This document shows, piece after piece, positions 51,128 through 62,323 of a stretch of 64,000 bases of DNA (within the stretch, counting starts at the first letter, position 1; each line of letters begins with the position of its first letter). The notes under the pieces were generated by a model. The model ran no database searches. It had not been told where the DNA came from and worked only from the letters and a program-made list of their open reading frames with translations. Position numbers and translations under genes: made by a program. Location: assembly GCF_047496725.1 (NCBI RefSeq), contig NC_132973.1, positions 191,001 through 255,000 of the forward strand, read 5' to 3'. Source of the DNA: Anoplolepis gracilipes (Eukaryota > Arthropoda > Insecta > Hymenoptera > Formicidae).

Positions 51128-52117
51128 TTATTCTGTTTCATCCTTTTTTTCTTTGTTGATGGAGGAAAGAGAGTCTAAAATTGGTTTGTCTTCGGGAAAT
51201 ATTGGTTCAGCTGGTAGTTTCAAAAATTCGTCAAACGTTCGTGCAGCCATATCATTTGTCCAATGATGCACAATACATCTTACCTTCACCTGTTCGCGGT
51301 TATTAATCGTAAGAGTTACATAAAATTCCTTTCCTTCTATATCTAAGTTTGGTCCAGATATTGGTTTTTGAGGCATTGTTATAGCATCTTCAGGAACAAA
51401 GATACCGCATTTACGGAAATTTGCTTTTATATGCCATTTTTCCAATGTCCATGGTACATCCTTCGACATTTGAATTGTTATCCGCTTACTTGATAGATAT
51501 TTAATTGTTCTCTCCACAGTGGCAGAACTAAATGGTGTTTTGTCCTGTTGATCCACTAATTTCGTATATTTTTCAATATTCTCAGGGGTAGCATAATCTG
51601 CTAATTTTGGCAATAAAAGTATCGGGTATGCTTTGTTTGGATGCATTGATATTCTAGTGCCTGCATTACCAAGTCCTGCGACATATTGTGTTAGAATTAA
51701 ATCAAGTGGTTCCTTTCTCTTTACATTTGTATCTTCAACAAGATCATAAATAAAATGTCTGACTCTCAACTTATGCAGTTTAGTTTTTTTCTTATAAAGA
51801 GGAGGTGAAAATCTTCTTTTGAGAATGAAAGTATTCTGTAAGAATATCATACAAATAATATAAAAATACAAATTTAATATATTAATTTATTATAAGCTGT
51901 ACATGCAAGAATCTATTAAATCAGTCTATTATCTGTCATCTTATTATCTCAGAATTCATAAAATATGTATACAGAATATCGGTACAAATGACATTATATT
52001 TATAATATTAAAGAGAATTACCCGTGTTTGTTGTGACAAATAATCTACTTTGCTCGTCAAACTTGGCGTTGCCAATGTTTTTACGTAATTCACGAATAAT
52101 TTCGGAAATTTTAACAT
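51128..52117 (-). CDS. MRPL9: Mitochondrial large ribosomal subunit protein bL9m
   Basis: Two exons (52022-52117, 51128-51835) join in frame to 267 residues, the same as the usual length of animal MRPL9. The N-terminus (MLKFPKLFVNYVKTLATPS) is a likely mitochondrial presequence. The core has YDLVEDTNVKRKEPLDLILT, GLGNAGTRISMHPNKAYPILL and ADYATPENIEKY, matching the bL9 signature V..GLG..GD.V.V......LLP...A..A. It is a structural protein of the 39S subunit. The gene is head-to-head with HSPBAP1, 566 bases apart. Confidence 0.93.
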
Positions 52118-52683
52118 ATTTATTACTTTCTACTTTTTAAAATATTCCAAATAATAAGAGTTCTTTCAACAGTGTATCGCAATGGATGAAATAATTAATT
52201 AGATAGGTTAACTTAACAATGACAAGAAAAAAAATACTTTACACTTTGACTATGTTGTTTAAAATCTAATTTATCGTTTAAATAGTAAATAAAAGTATAT
52301 TTTATATGTGATCACGTTTGTTTGTACGACAATTACATCTTCAGTGCAACAAACATGCTGTAGATAAGGTAACCTAACCTAACATCGAGATTAGTTTTAA
52401 AGATGCGTTCGGAAATCTATCTGTGGGATGAAATATTTAATTGACCAATCAAAAGCAAAAATTTCTTTGTCCTGATTGGTCAAGTAAAAACTACTTTATT
52501 CTATAAGTAAAATTTCTGAATTCACCTTTAAAGATAAACCAGAATGTAAACAATGAAATAATCTGAAAGAGTAGTTCGTGTATTTGACTGAATTAAATTT
52601 TAAAAAGTGTCACGCAAAAAATTTAAAAGTCTGTAAGAAAAGTGATTAAACGTGATATATTGATATCATATTGTTAATTAAAT
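52118..52683. promoter_or_regulatory. Bidirectional MRPL9/HSPBAP1 promoter interval
   Basis: The two ATGs are 566 bases apart on opposite strands, so the start signals of both must lie here unless distant exons exist. The interval contains AACCTAACCTAA at about 52372 and a MITE at 52401-52527 that carries two CCAAT boxes. Confidence 0.7.
52401..52527. mobile_element. Foldback MITE in a bidirectional promoter
   Basis: The left end AGATGCGTTCGGAAATCT and the right end AAATTTCTGAATTCACCT are diverged inverted copies flanked by TTAA on both sides. The arms contain GACCAATCA and TGATTGGTC, which face each other across a short turn. Confidence 0.7.
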
Positions 52684-52897
52684 ATGGATAGTCATTCACT
52701 ACCGTCGGTGGAAATTCTAAAATGTTCTTTACCAAAACTTCAAAAACCTGTGTTGTTTCGGAATATGCTGCGAAATTCTGATGGTTTATATGATTGGAAA
52801 TTGCTTAAATGGAGTTTTTCAGATCTCGTTGAAAAATTTGGAGACAAACAATTATCGTTCCGAGTTGGCGATTATAATAAATATAAAGTAAGTTTTA

Positions 52898-52961
<64 letters not shown>

Positions 52962-54337
52962 TAATGTATTAGTCTATATATGCATATCTTTATTTGTATT
53001 TGTTCTTTTAATAATTTTTTTATTAAAGAGTTTAATAGAAAATTTGATTAATAGCTTTATTCGATCTATTTTTATTACAGAGTGCTCTTCAGCATTGTCA
53101 GCGCATAAATTCTCCTACAAAATATTGTAAATTAACATTGCAAGAGTTTTCTATAGCAACAGGTGATATGACGAAAGAAGGATATGATAAATGGCTTTAT
53201 TGTGATTACAAGCATATGAAGGAGTTTAATGACAAGCCAGAAATTATTGAGTCTTTTAATTGGCTCAAGTTTGGAATTGATAAAGAATTTGGGACAAATG
53301 GGTTGCACTCTACTATTTGGATCGGAAGCAAAGGCGCTCATACTGATTGTCATTGGGATACCTATGGTTATAACTTGGTGGCACAAATACATGGCAGGTT
53401 TGTTTGTTAATATAGTGTGTTAAATTAATTATAATTTGTTTCTAAATGTATTGTGTTGTTCAATTGTTTGTTTTAGTTTTTTCTCTTTTTTTATACTAAG
53501 CTTGTATTTCTAGGAAACTATGGTTGCTTTATCCACCAAGTGATTCTTTGATACCAGTTAGGCTTCCTTATGAGGAATCAACTGTATATAGTAAATTTAA
53601 TATTTATTGTTTGAGTATGGAGGAGAGAGATCTTTTACTCAAAATCCCAGATAAACCAAAATTAATCATCCTTGAACCTGGAGATGTTTTATTTGTGCCT
53701 AATGGCTGGTGGCATTATGTGGAATCTTTAGATAATACTAATGTGAGTGTTAATATATGGGGAAAATTAAAAACGGACAATAGAGCACGAGTCAGGGAAG
53801 CTCTAGTTAAATTAATAGTAACCAGAATGAGAAACTATAACCAGTTTAAAAATAAGGTATTTACATATTATATAAAACAAGTAATTGCATCTTTAAAAAA
53901 AATGAACATTGATTAAATAAAAATAGGATTTATTTAAACTAATTTATGTTACTATCTCTTTCTATTAATAGATTGAATATGTTGTCACTGAATGCATAAA
54001 AGAAGAGGAACAAGAAAAAAAAGAGAAAACAGAATTATTTCTAGAAGCACCTTTAAAAAGATTTAAATCTACTATATGGACTGCAGAAGATTTAGCTGAA
54101 CAATATCCTAATTATATTGAGGTATTACATGATGCAGAAGAACATGAATTTAAAGAATTCATTGAAGAAAGACTGAAAAAAGATGAACAAAAATATTCGC
54201 CAGCTGAAGACACCGCATCCGAAAATCATATATCCAATCCTCAACATGACTCATTTTTAGAATCTCTTATTAATGCTTTATGTCATCCAGATGTTATCAG
54301 TAAAGCAGCACAAGTATTATTAGAAAAATATTATTGA
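52684..54337 (+). CDS. HSPBAP1: HSPB1-associated protein 1 homologue, JmjC domain
   Basis: Four exons (52684-52887, 53081-53397, 53514-53856, 53972-54337) join in frame to 409 residues. The JmjC cupin spans about residues 20-270. The iron-binding triad is visible: H155 and D157 in GAHTDCHWDTYGYNL and H241 in VPNGWWHYVES, so the fold should bind Fe(II) and 2-oxoglutarate. KLWLLYPPSD and FKTYGEDRR-like family landmarks are partly conserved. The C-terminal 120 residues are acidic and less conserved. Substrate is not established; the vertebrate protein binds the small heat-shock protein HSPB1. An AATAAA at 54388-54393 lies 51 bases beyond the stop codon. Confidence 0.9.
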
Positions 54338-54387
54338 TATAATCTATATTATCAAATTTTAATAACATAGATTTGTACATATGTAGG

Positions 54388-54393
54388 AATAAA
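54388..54393 (+). terminator. Polyadenylation signal of HSPBAP1
   Basis: A canonical AATAAA 51 bases downstream of the HSPBAP1 stop codon. Confidence 0.65.
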
Positions 54394-54729
54394 CAGTTTT
54401 AAATATTTTTAACAAAAATTTGCAAGTTTTATTCCAATTTGTTAATTAAATAGTTTTAAATTAGATATTACCTCAAATCTTGTCTTTTTATTACCAAAAA
54501 GTTGTATGTATATATATACTATATTTAAGCTTAAATTGTATATACAATGAAAAATGAAAACATTAATTATATCAATGTTCTGTAATTAAATACACTAATA
54601 TAAAAGATTTAATAAATTTCTTACATGTAAAATGAAAAAGTACAGTTAAAATAATAATGTAATAAAATATATATTTAATAAATCTATAAATAATATTTCC
54701 GTGTATTTCTCAAATCTACAATTATAGAT

Positions 54730-55104
54730 TTAGCACGGACATGAACCAATTGATCGTTTTATCGTGGCACCGAAAGCTGGATCTAGCCATGTAGTTCCAT
54801 TCGTTCTAAAATGGATCCAGTTGGCGCTAACGTACTGCAAGGAAAAAGCATCATTTGAAAAATGGCAGCTCTTACGCTTCTCTCTGGTTTCGATTCGTAA
54901 ATACAGAGAGAAGCCTGAGACGCCACGGCCCGGTTTTAATCCCTGAAAGCGATACGCCTTCTGGACATAAAAACGTGGACCTTGAACTACATAGCCAATG
55001 TCCACGAATGCTCTCAATGGATAACACATAATGCGCACAGTTTTGGTTGCGATCCGTACTATGTCCACAAAATTTATTAACATATTTTGCTTATTCATTT
55101 TCAC
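54730..55104 (-). CDS. Unidentified protein or terminal exon
   Basis: An open frame of 124 codons opens right at an acceptor (TTATTTTTAG|GTGAAAATG) and runs to a stop at 54730. The composition is protein-like: mixed hydrophobic and charged residues with aromatics and cysteines (FVDIVRIATKTVRIM, GPRFYVQKAYRF, NWIHFRTNGTTW), which differs from the AT-repeat frames nearby. The first ATG is at 55098. It could be a complete small protein with a 5' UTR intron, or the last exon of a longer gene; no upstream coding exon was found before the palindromic region. No family was recognised. Confidence 0.55.
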   Translation of the reverse strand: MKMNKQNMLINFVDIVRIATKTVRIMCYPLRAFVDIGYVVQGPRFYVQKAYRFQGLKPGRGVSGFSLYLRIETREKRKSCHFSNDAFSLQYVSANWIHFRTNGTTWLDPAFGATIKRSIGSCPC

Positions 55105-55665
55105 CTAAAAATAATTTGTTATTTCTCCACACTGGCAATAATTTACTTTTAATATCAAATAACCATGTAAATATTGTCAATATTCTAATTTTGCCAATAA
55201 TATCTTGATTTTTGGTAATTCTTTTTCTTTTATTAAACGCTATTTTTACATTCTACATTTTACAAATTAAAACTTATTTTATATGAAAAAAAATTTTCTT
55301 TCAACAATTTAATAATTTAGAGTATTATATTGTTCTACAAATACAATAATAAACTATTAGATATCGATAGATTCAATTAAATAAAATAAAAATCAGAAAA
55401 TAAGAATCAGACACGTATATGTACAAAATTTTTTTAATTAGAGAAAAATGTTAATTTTTTACTTATTTAAGTAAAAATTGTCCGAATTATATCGTGTTCG
55501 CTGTCATAATCGTAAAAATTTCATTAATTTTCATTACATATTATTTTAAAAAAGATAAAATAAAAAATAAAAGTTTTAATTGTTCCTTGACAAGCATTTT
55601 AATTTATATAGCTAAAGCATTAGAGCTAAAAGAAGGTCCCCGCTAAATATTTAATCGAAAAAGTT
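55105..55665. other. AT-rich spacer before the palindrome, nothing recognised
   Basis: No coding exon, RNA gene or repeat family was recognised. If the exon at 54730-55104 has an upstream partner, it should be sought here. Confidence 0.5.
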
Positions 55666-56081
55666 CTTGTATTACTAATAAAAAAAGTTGATGCGAGACA
55701 CTTTCTGTAACAACTAATCGTGATTTGAAAAAAAAAACGAAAATTACTTATCAAAATTAATTAACCCAGATTATTGTTGCAAGAGACTCTTATGTAACTA
55801 TATATATATATATATGATATATAAATACATATTTATAATATAATTTTATTTTATTTAATTACTGTAATTCTATTCATTAGTTGACTCATTTAATTCATCT
55901 ACTTGTCGCTTTGAATTTACAATTTTAAGAGCAGGACGTTTGATATATTAATTTTGGGAAAAGAAACTTTATTAATTACTGTTAATTAATGCCGATTATC
56001 CAATTGGCATACTTGTACGCGATTAGTAATATTTAATTCTAAACTTTGTAATATTTTACTTTAGAATATACTCATATTTTT

Positions 56082-56480
56082 GTGCGATCGATATTAATAT
56101 CAATCGGCGAATGTCGCGGGGTTGTGCGCGCTTCGGTGGGCGGAAGGCCCCGACCGATCGATCTATACCGGCGCGTATCGATTCGGATATGGATCCGCGG
56201 ATGGATCGTGGTTGGCGGCTTCTCGCGGGGCGCGGTTTCGTCGGCTCATTCGGGTGGCCGACAAGATGGCCGGAAACGAAAAGGACCGCTTTGGTCGAGA
56301 CTCGTAGAGTGCTTGAATATGATTAAAAAATGGGCGCTCTGCGCCTCTGCCCATTGTCCGGCGGATGTTGGCCGGGTAACGAGAGGGCGGGGTGGTTTCG
56401 TTACGCGCATTATGGCCAGTATATGACCACGTACTTTTCTAGCCAGTTGGACCTACCTTTGTTGCTCCTGGCCATATTCA
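56082..56480 (+). promoter_or_regulatory. CpG-rich promoter-like core of copy A
   Basis: This 400-base island in AT-rich surroundings is dense in CG and contains GACAAGATGGCCG, a YY1-type start-site element. The mirrored copy lies at 61480-61911. Overlapping frames of 61-114 codons exist in all three phases, as expected of GC-rich DNA, so coding is not claimed. It may be an unmethylated promoter or just the GC-rich body of the repeat. Confidence 0.45.
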
Positions 56481-57537
56481 TTCTGACTCGATTTTTAGCC
56501 AGAGATCAAAAAAGAAAAATAATTTCTTCCTACTGCCGGTTAATTATTATCGCCGGCAAATAAGACGACCTATATTTGTTTAGGATCGTACGATATTATA
56601 ATCGTTTTCTAGACGCGTTGTATGTCATTCAGTCGTTTAAAATCGCAATAGATAATATAATCATGTATATATCGAGAAAATTATATTCTCGAAATATATA
56701 CTTTTATAAACTCTCCTTATAGATATATTCTTAATAAACGAGAATATTTTCTTCTTTACATATTAATACTTTTTTGACATATCTTATATATATAAATTAA
56801 GTAAAACTATGTGTATATACATATATATATATATATTTAACTTGTCAAAGTTTTAATAAATAGCCAATGTCAACAATTTATAAAATTGTTTTTTGTAATT
56901 ATTAAAATTAATGATCTCAAATATTAAATAATATAATGGTAAAGAAATATCCATTTTAGTATACATTCTTACATGTTAAGAATATCTAAAATTACTCTAC
57001 TCTGTAGAAGATTTCTCTCTTAAACTAATATTAAAAAGATTCTTTTGATATCTATTTTAAAAGAAGATATTATAAGTAAAGTACTCTTAAAATGAGAATA
57101 TAATTTTTTCGATGCATATAAAATATATTAGCATGTATGTTAGGTACCCCTCTGTCGGCAGGTCATTAACATCTGTATCTTTAAAATTGTTTTATAAAAC
57201 TTATATTACAAAAATATAATTGAAATAAATATTACATATTCTTATTCCTAAAATATTTTTCCTTTTCTTTCAATTTATATGTATAACTTTTCTATGTTAA
57301 CAAAATTTTCTATTAAAAAAATGAATACAAAATATAAAATTTTTATCTTACATATAATAAAAATACGAAAAAATAATTTTTCTATGATTTAAAATTGACA
57401 CAGAACTCATTAGAATACGTTATCCTACCGTCCGAGGCTTAAAGCAACGGATTTATCTACAATCTACATCTCTATCTACCAGAATCTCTACATAAATTCG
57501 TTGCTTTAAAATATAATAAAAGCTTTTTGTCACTCAC

Positions 57538-57590
57538 CGACACTGATGCGCAACAGCGAAGTTGTTATAGCGATATTGAAGCTATGTTAT
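57538..57590 (-). other. Exon-like 53-mer with splice signals (copy A)
   Basis: Mirror of the block at 60393-60445, with the same acceptor and donor words on the minus strand. Confidence 0.4.
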
Positions 57591-58535
57591 CTGTAACATA
57601 CAAAATAAAATCCAAATTATAGCAGCGATTTTAAATAATTAATATTAAAGAATTTATTATTATACTTAATAAATTTATATTCGACGTGTACAATAATAAG
57701 CAGATATATATAAATATGGAATAACTTTGTAAATTAAAAAAACTTTTCTTTTTAAATAAAAACTTTTATAAGATTTATACAAAAATCTTTATCTCTGAAT
57801 TTCTTTTGATTAAATCATTCAACTAAAAGAAACGAATTATTTCGTATAAGGCATTTATTAATTAATATACAAATAATATTTACCCTGGGGTTGCTCCGCC
57901 GATGCAGAATGCCTCTCCTAGGCCTCCTCCTCCTCTCAGATTGTAAGGGACGTCAGGAATTATTGTTTTATACGCGCGATATACTTTTTTTAATTTATTG
58001 AAACCGCACAAAAATAAAATCGCGCAATATTTTAAACCGTACAAAAGTAAAAACGCGCGATAGTTTGACGGCACTCCCGCACTTTTACGCGCGATACTTT
58101 GACGGCACTCCCGAATTTCGCAAATCCCATCGAACGATCGAAAATCCCATTTTATCAGGCGCGAGAATCATACTTGGAGTCGACAGGTCGGGCACGATCA
58201 AACTCCAACGAAAGAAAGATTAAAATCAGGATAAATGAACGAAAACACGATCACGATCGCGACGAAGTCGAGACAAATGTCAAAAACAATAGCGTTCTAT
58301 ATGTCACTAAGATCGAATGTTATTATTTTATTTCGGAGTCATTTTAGACGTACTTTAACACGTTAAGATTAATCGTAATATTATTACATATTATTCGTAT
58401 TATTATTACGTATTATCGTCGCGAGAAACGTGTACACGGCGCGCTCGACCTCGAAGTGACCGAACGCGAGACGCACATGCCGGCGCAGACGTCGGAGTAA
58501 AAACACGTGCGCACACTACGTCCGCCCAAGTCGAA

Positions 58536-58835
58536 ATGAATGACTCACCGCTGTCACGAGTCGCGTACGCCGTGGTCTCCCCTCTCTTACCACCTGTTAC
58601 TATGGAATGCGTGACGTCAACACAAGGTCGAGTATGCTCATTTATCCCGCGGGAAGAACGATACCTTCTTTGCGAAATATGTTTTCCTAATAAATATGAA
58701 AAATTTAAAGAATTATTTATAAAACAACAATTTCATTCTAATTATTTAAACACGTTTCTCATTCCTTCCATAGGTCGCGTTCGGGGAGACACTATTAGCA
58801 CTAACAGCATCGTTCACATAAATTTGGAAAAATAA
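58536..58835 (+). other. 99-codon open frame shared by copies A and B
   Basis: The frame starts MNDSPLSRVAYAVV and is mirrored at 59182-59481 on the minus strand with only three replaced residues. In copy C the same region has one extra T in the GTGTTTGACG stretch (about 62789), which breaks the frame. It spans both the GC-rich flank and the centre repeat, which argues against a real protein. No family was recognised. Confidence 0.25.
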
Positions 58836-59181
58836 AAAATGTCTTTAAATAATTAGAATGAAATTGTTGTTTTATAAATAATTCTTTAAATTTTCCAAAT
58901 TTATGTAGACGACGCTGTTAGTGCTAATAGTGTCTCCCCGAACGCGACCTATGAAAGGAATGAGAAACGTGTTTAAATAATTAGAATGAATATGTTGTTT
59001 TATAAATAATTCTTTAAATTTTCCATATTTATTAGGAAAACATATTTTGCAAAGAAGATATCGCTAAAATCCGCGGGAAGAATGATACCTTCTTTGCGAA
59101 AATGTTTTCCTAATAAATATGAAAAATTTAAAGAATTATATATAAAACAACAATTTCATTCTAATTATTTAAAGACATTTT
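58836..59181. repeat. Palindrome centre with repeated inverted about 50-bp units
   Basis: The centre is built from alternating orientations of a roughly 50-base unit that contains AACAACAATTTCATTCTAAT and of a block that contains CGAACGCGACCTATG. The same unit recurs at about 58700-58750 and 59120-59320, and again at 62390-62715 in the third copy, so the centre can fold into several alternative hairpins. Confidence 0.8.
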
Positions 59182-59481
59182 TTATTTTTCCAAATTTATG
59201 TGGACGACGCTGTTAGTGCTAATAGTGTCTCCCCGAACGCGACCTATGGAAGGAATGAGAAACGTGTTTAAATAATTAGAATGAAATTGTTGTTTTATAT
59301 GTAATTCTTTAAATTTTTCATATTTATTAGGAAAACATATTTCGCAAAGAAGGTATCGTTCTTCTCGCGGGATAAATGAGCATATTCGACCTTGTGTTGA
59401 CGTCACGCATTCCATAGTAACAGGTGGTAAGAGAGGGGAGACCACGGCGTACGCGACTCGTGACAGCGGTGAGTCATTCAT
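59182..59481 (-). other. 99-codon open frame, mirror copy in arm B
   Basis: Mirror of the frame at 58536-58835, with three residue differences. A cysteine pair (LLCEICF) is seen, but no domain was recognised. Confidence 0.25.
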
Positions 59482-60392
59482 TTCGACTTGGGCGGACGTA
59501 GTGTGCGCACGTGTTTTTACTCCGACGTCTGCGCCGGCATGTGCGTCTCGCGTTCGGTCACTTCGAGGTCGAGCGCGCCGTGTACAAGTTTCTCGGGACG
59601 ATAATACGTAATAATAATACGAATAATATGTAATAATATTACGATTAATCTTAACGTGTTAAAGTACGTCTAAAATGACTCCGAAATAAAATAATAACAT
59701 TCGATCTTAGTGACATATAGAACGCTATTGTTTTTGACATTTGTCTCGACTTCGTCGCGATCGTGATCGTGTTTTCGTTCATTTATCCTGATTTTAATCT
59801 TTCTTTCGTTGGAGTTTGATCGTGCCCGACCTGCCGACTCCAAGTATGATTCTCGCGCCTGATAAAATGGGATTTTCGATCGTTCGATGGGATTTGCGAA
59901 ATTCGGGAGTGCCGTCAAAGTATCGCGCGTTTTTACTTTTGTACGGTTTAAAATATTGCGCGATTTTATTTTTGTGCGGTTTCAATAAATTAAAAAAAGT
60001 ATATCGCGCGTATAAAACAATAATTCCTGACGTCCCTTACAATCTGAGAGGAGGAGGAGGCCTAGGAGAGGCATTCTGCATCGGCGGAGCAACCCCAGGG
60101 TAAATATTATTTGTATATTAATTAATAAATGCCTTATACGAAATAATTCGTTTCTTTTAGTTGAATGATTTAATCAAAAGAAATTCATAGATAAAGATTT
60201 TTGTATAAATCTTATAAAAGTTTTTATTTAAAAAGAAAAGTTTTTTTAATTTACAAAGTTATTCCATATTTATATATATCTGCTTATTATTGTACACGTC
60301 GAATATAAATTTATTAAGTATAATAATAAATTCTTTAATATTAATTATTTAAAATCGCTGCTATAATTTGGATTTTATTTTGTATGTTACAG

Positions 60393-60445
60393 ATAACATA
60401 GCTTCAATATCGCTATAACAACTTCGCTGTTGCGCATCAGTGTCG
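60393..60445 (+). other. Exon-like 53-mer with splice signals (copy B)
   Basis: The block is preceded by TGTATGTTACAG and followed by GTGTCG|GTGAGTGAC, a good acceptor and donor on the plus strand. The same signals flank 57538-57590 on the minus strand (copy A) and 63856-63905 on the plus strand (copy C). A possible upstream partner ends at CCCAGG|GTAAAT near 60099. If joined, the 95-codon frame stops at once, so a noncoding or very short product is more likely. Confidence 0.4.
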
Positions 60446-61145
60446 GTGAGTGACAAAAAGCTTTTATTATATTTTAAAGCAACGAATTTATGTAGAGATT
60501 CTGGTAGATAGAGATGTAGATTGTAGATAAATCCGTTGCTTTAAGCCTCGGACGGTAGGATAACGTATTCTAATGAGTTCTGTGTCAATTTTAAATCATA
60601 GAAAAATTATTTTTTCGTATTTTTATTATATGTAAGATAAAAATTTTATATTTTGTATTCATTTTTTTAATAGAAAATTTTGTTAACATAGAAAAGTTAT
60701 ACATATAAATTGAAAGAAAAGGAAAAATATTTTAGGAATAAGAATATGTAATATTTATTTCAATTATATTTTTGTAATATAAGTTTTATAAAACAATTTT
60801 AAAGATACAGATATTAATGACCTGCCGACAGAGAGGTACCTAACATACATGCTAATATATTTTATATGCATCGAAAAAATTATATTCTCATTTTAAGAGT
60901 ACTTTACTTATAATATCTTCTTTTAAAATAGATATCAAAAGAATCTTTTTAATATTAGTTTAAGAGAGAAATCTTCTACAGAGTAGAGTAATTTTAGATA
61001 TTCTTAACATGTAAGAATGTATACTAAAATGGATATTTCTTTACCATTATATTATTTAATATTTGAGATCATTAATTTTAATAATTACAAAAAACAATTT
61101 TATAAATTGTTGACATTAGCTATTTATTAAAACTTTGACAAGTTA

Positions 61146-61184
<39 letters not shown>

Positions 61185-62323
61185 GTTTTACTTAATTTAT
61201 ATATATAAGATATGTCAAAAAAGTATTAATATGTAAAGAAGAAAATATTCTCGTTTATTAAGAATATATCTATAAGGAGAGTTTATAAAAGTATATATTT
61301 CGAGAATATAATTTTCTCGATATATACATGATTATATTATCTTTTGCGATTTTAAACGACTGAATGACGTACAACGCGTCTAGAAAACGATTATAATATC
61401 GTACGATCCTAAACAAATATAGGTCGTCTTATTTGCCGGCGATAATAATTAACCGGCAGTAGGAAGAAATTATTTTTCTTTTGTTGATCTCTGGCTAAAA
61501 ATCGAGTCAGAATGAATATGGCCAGGAGCAACAAAGGTAGGTCCAACTGGCTAGAAAAGTACGTGGTCATATACTGGCCATAATGCGCGTAACGAAACCA
61601 CCCCGCGCTCTCGTTACCCGGCCAACATCCGCCGGACAATGGGCAGAGGCGCAGAGCGCCCATTTTTTAATCATATTCAAGCACTCTACGAGTCTCGAGC
61701 AAAGCGGTCCTTTCCGTTCCCGGCCATCTTGTCGGCCACCCGAACGAGCCGACGAAACCGCGCCCCGCGAGAAGCCGCCAACCACGATCCATCCGCGGAT
61801 CCATATCCGAATCGATACGCGCCGGCATAGATCGATCGGTCGGGGCCTTCCGCCCACCGAAGCGCGCACAACCCCGCGACATTCGCCGATTGATATTAAT
61901 ATCGATCGCACAAAAATATGAGTATATTCTAAAGTAACATATTACAAAGTTTAGAATTAAATATTACTAATCGCGTACAAGTAGGCCCATTGGATAATCG
62001 GCATTAATTAACATTAATTAATAAAGTTTTTTTCCCGAAATTAATATATCAAACGTCCTGCTCTGTAAGTTAAGTTGTAAATTCAAAGCGACAAGTAGAT
62101 AAATTAAATAAGTCAACTGATGAATAGAATTACAGTAATTAAATAAAATAAAATTATATTATAAATATGTATTTATATATCATATATATATAGTTACATA
62201 AGAGTCTCTTGCAACAATGATCTGGGTTAATTAATTTTGATAAGTAATTTTTCTCTTTTTTTCAAATCACGATTAGTTGTTACAGAAAGTGTCTCGCATC
62301 AACTTTTTTATTAGTAATACAAG

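Larger units (their letters stand above)
55666..58835 (-). repeat. Repeat unit copy A (left arm)
   Basis: Copy A reads on the minus strand. In that direction it has the 99-codon frame's complement region, a GC-rich block, the GGAGGAGGAGGCCTAGGAG block near 57900-57935, an exon-like 53-mer (57538-57590), a small TTTAAAGCAACG palindrome (about 57432-57513), AT-rich DNA, and the CpG-rich core at the outer end. It carries the 35-base unit twice (about 58055-58120). Confidence 0.85.
55666..62323. repeat. 6.66-kb imperfect palindrome (two arms of about 3.3 kb)
   Basis: The sequence from 55666 (CTTGTATTACTAATAAAAAA) reappears as its reverse complement ending at 62323. The arms can be followed inward through the same CpG-rich core (56082-56480 and 61480-61911), the same mirrored exon-like block (57538-57590 and 60393-60445) and the same 99-codon frame (58536-58835 and 59182-59481). 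They differ by scattered substitutions, different (TA)n lengths and a 35-base unit present twice in the left arm and once in the right. The axis is near 59.0 kb. No transposase, integrase or reverse transcriptase was recognised. Confidence 0.93.
59182..62323 (+). repeat. Repeat unit copy B (right arm)
   Basis: Plus-strand counterpart of copy A, about 98 percent identical by eye in the parts compared. From the centre outward it has the complement of the 99-codon frame, a GC-rich block with TGACGTCA (59398-59405), a 95-codon frame (59816-60103), the exon-like 53-mer (60393-60445), a (TA)n tract at 61148-61179 and the CpG-rich core (61480-61911). Confidence 0.85.

Noticed and set aside
52372..52384. 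AACCTAACCTAA as telomere-like repeat
   Set aside because: Only two units, in a promoter; short AGGTTAGG motifs are common near genes in insects and do not mark a telomere.
53398..53423. Read-through ends of HSPBAP1 exons 2 and 3 (stops at 53410 and 53916)
   Set aside because: Good donors at 53397 and 53856 join to exons that complete the JmjC fold and acidic tail.
59816..60103. 95-codon frame in arm B as a protein-coding gene
   Set aside because: In copy A the extra 35-base unit shortens it to 64 codons and in copy C the frame meets a stop, so the protein is not conserved between copies.
55666..62323. Palindrome as a simple assembly mirror
   Set aside because: The arms differ by substitutions, (TA)n lengths and a 35-base indel, and a third diverged copy follows, so an exact mirrored artefact is unlikely, though reads should confirm.
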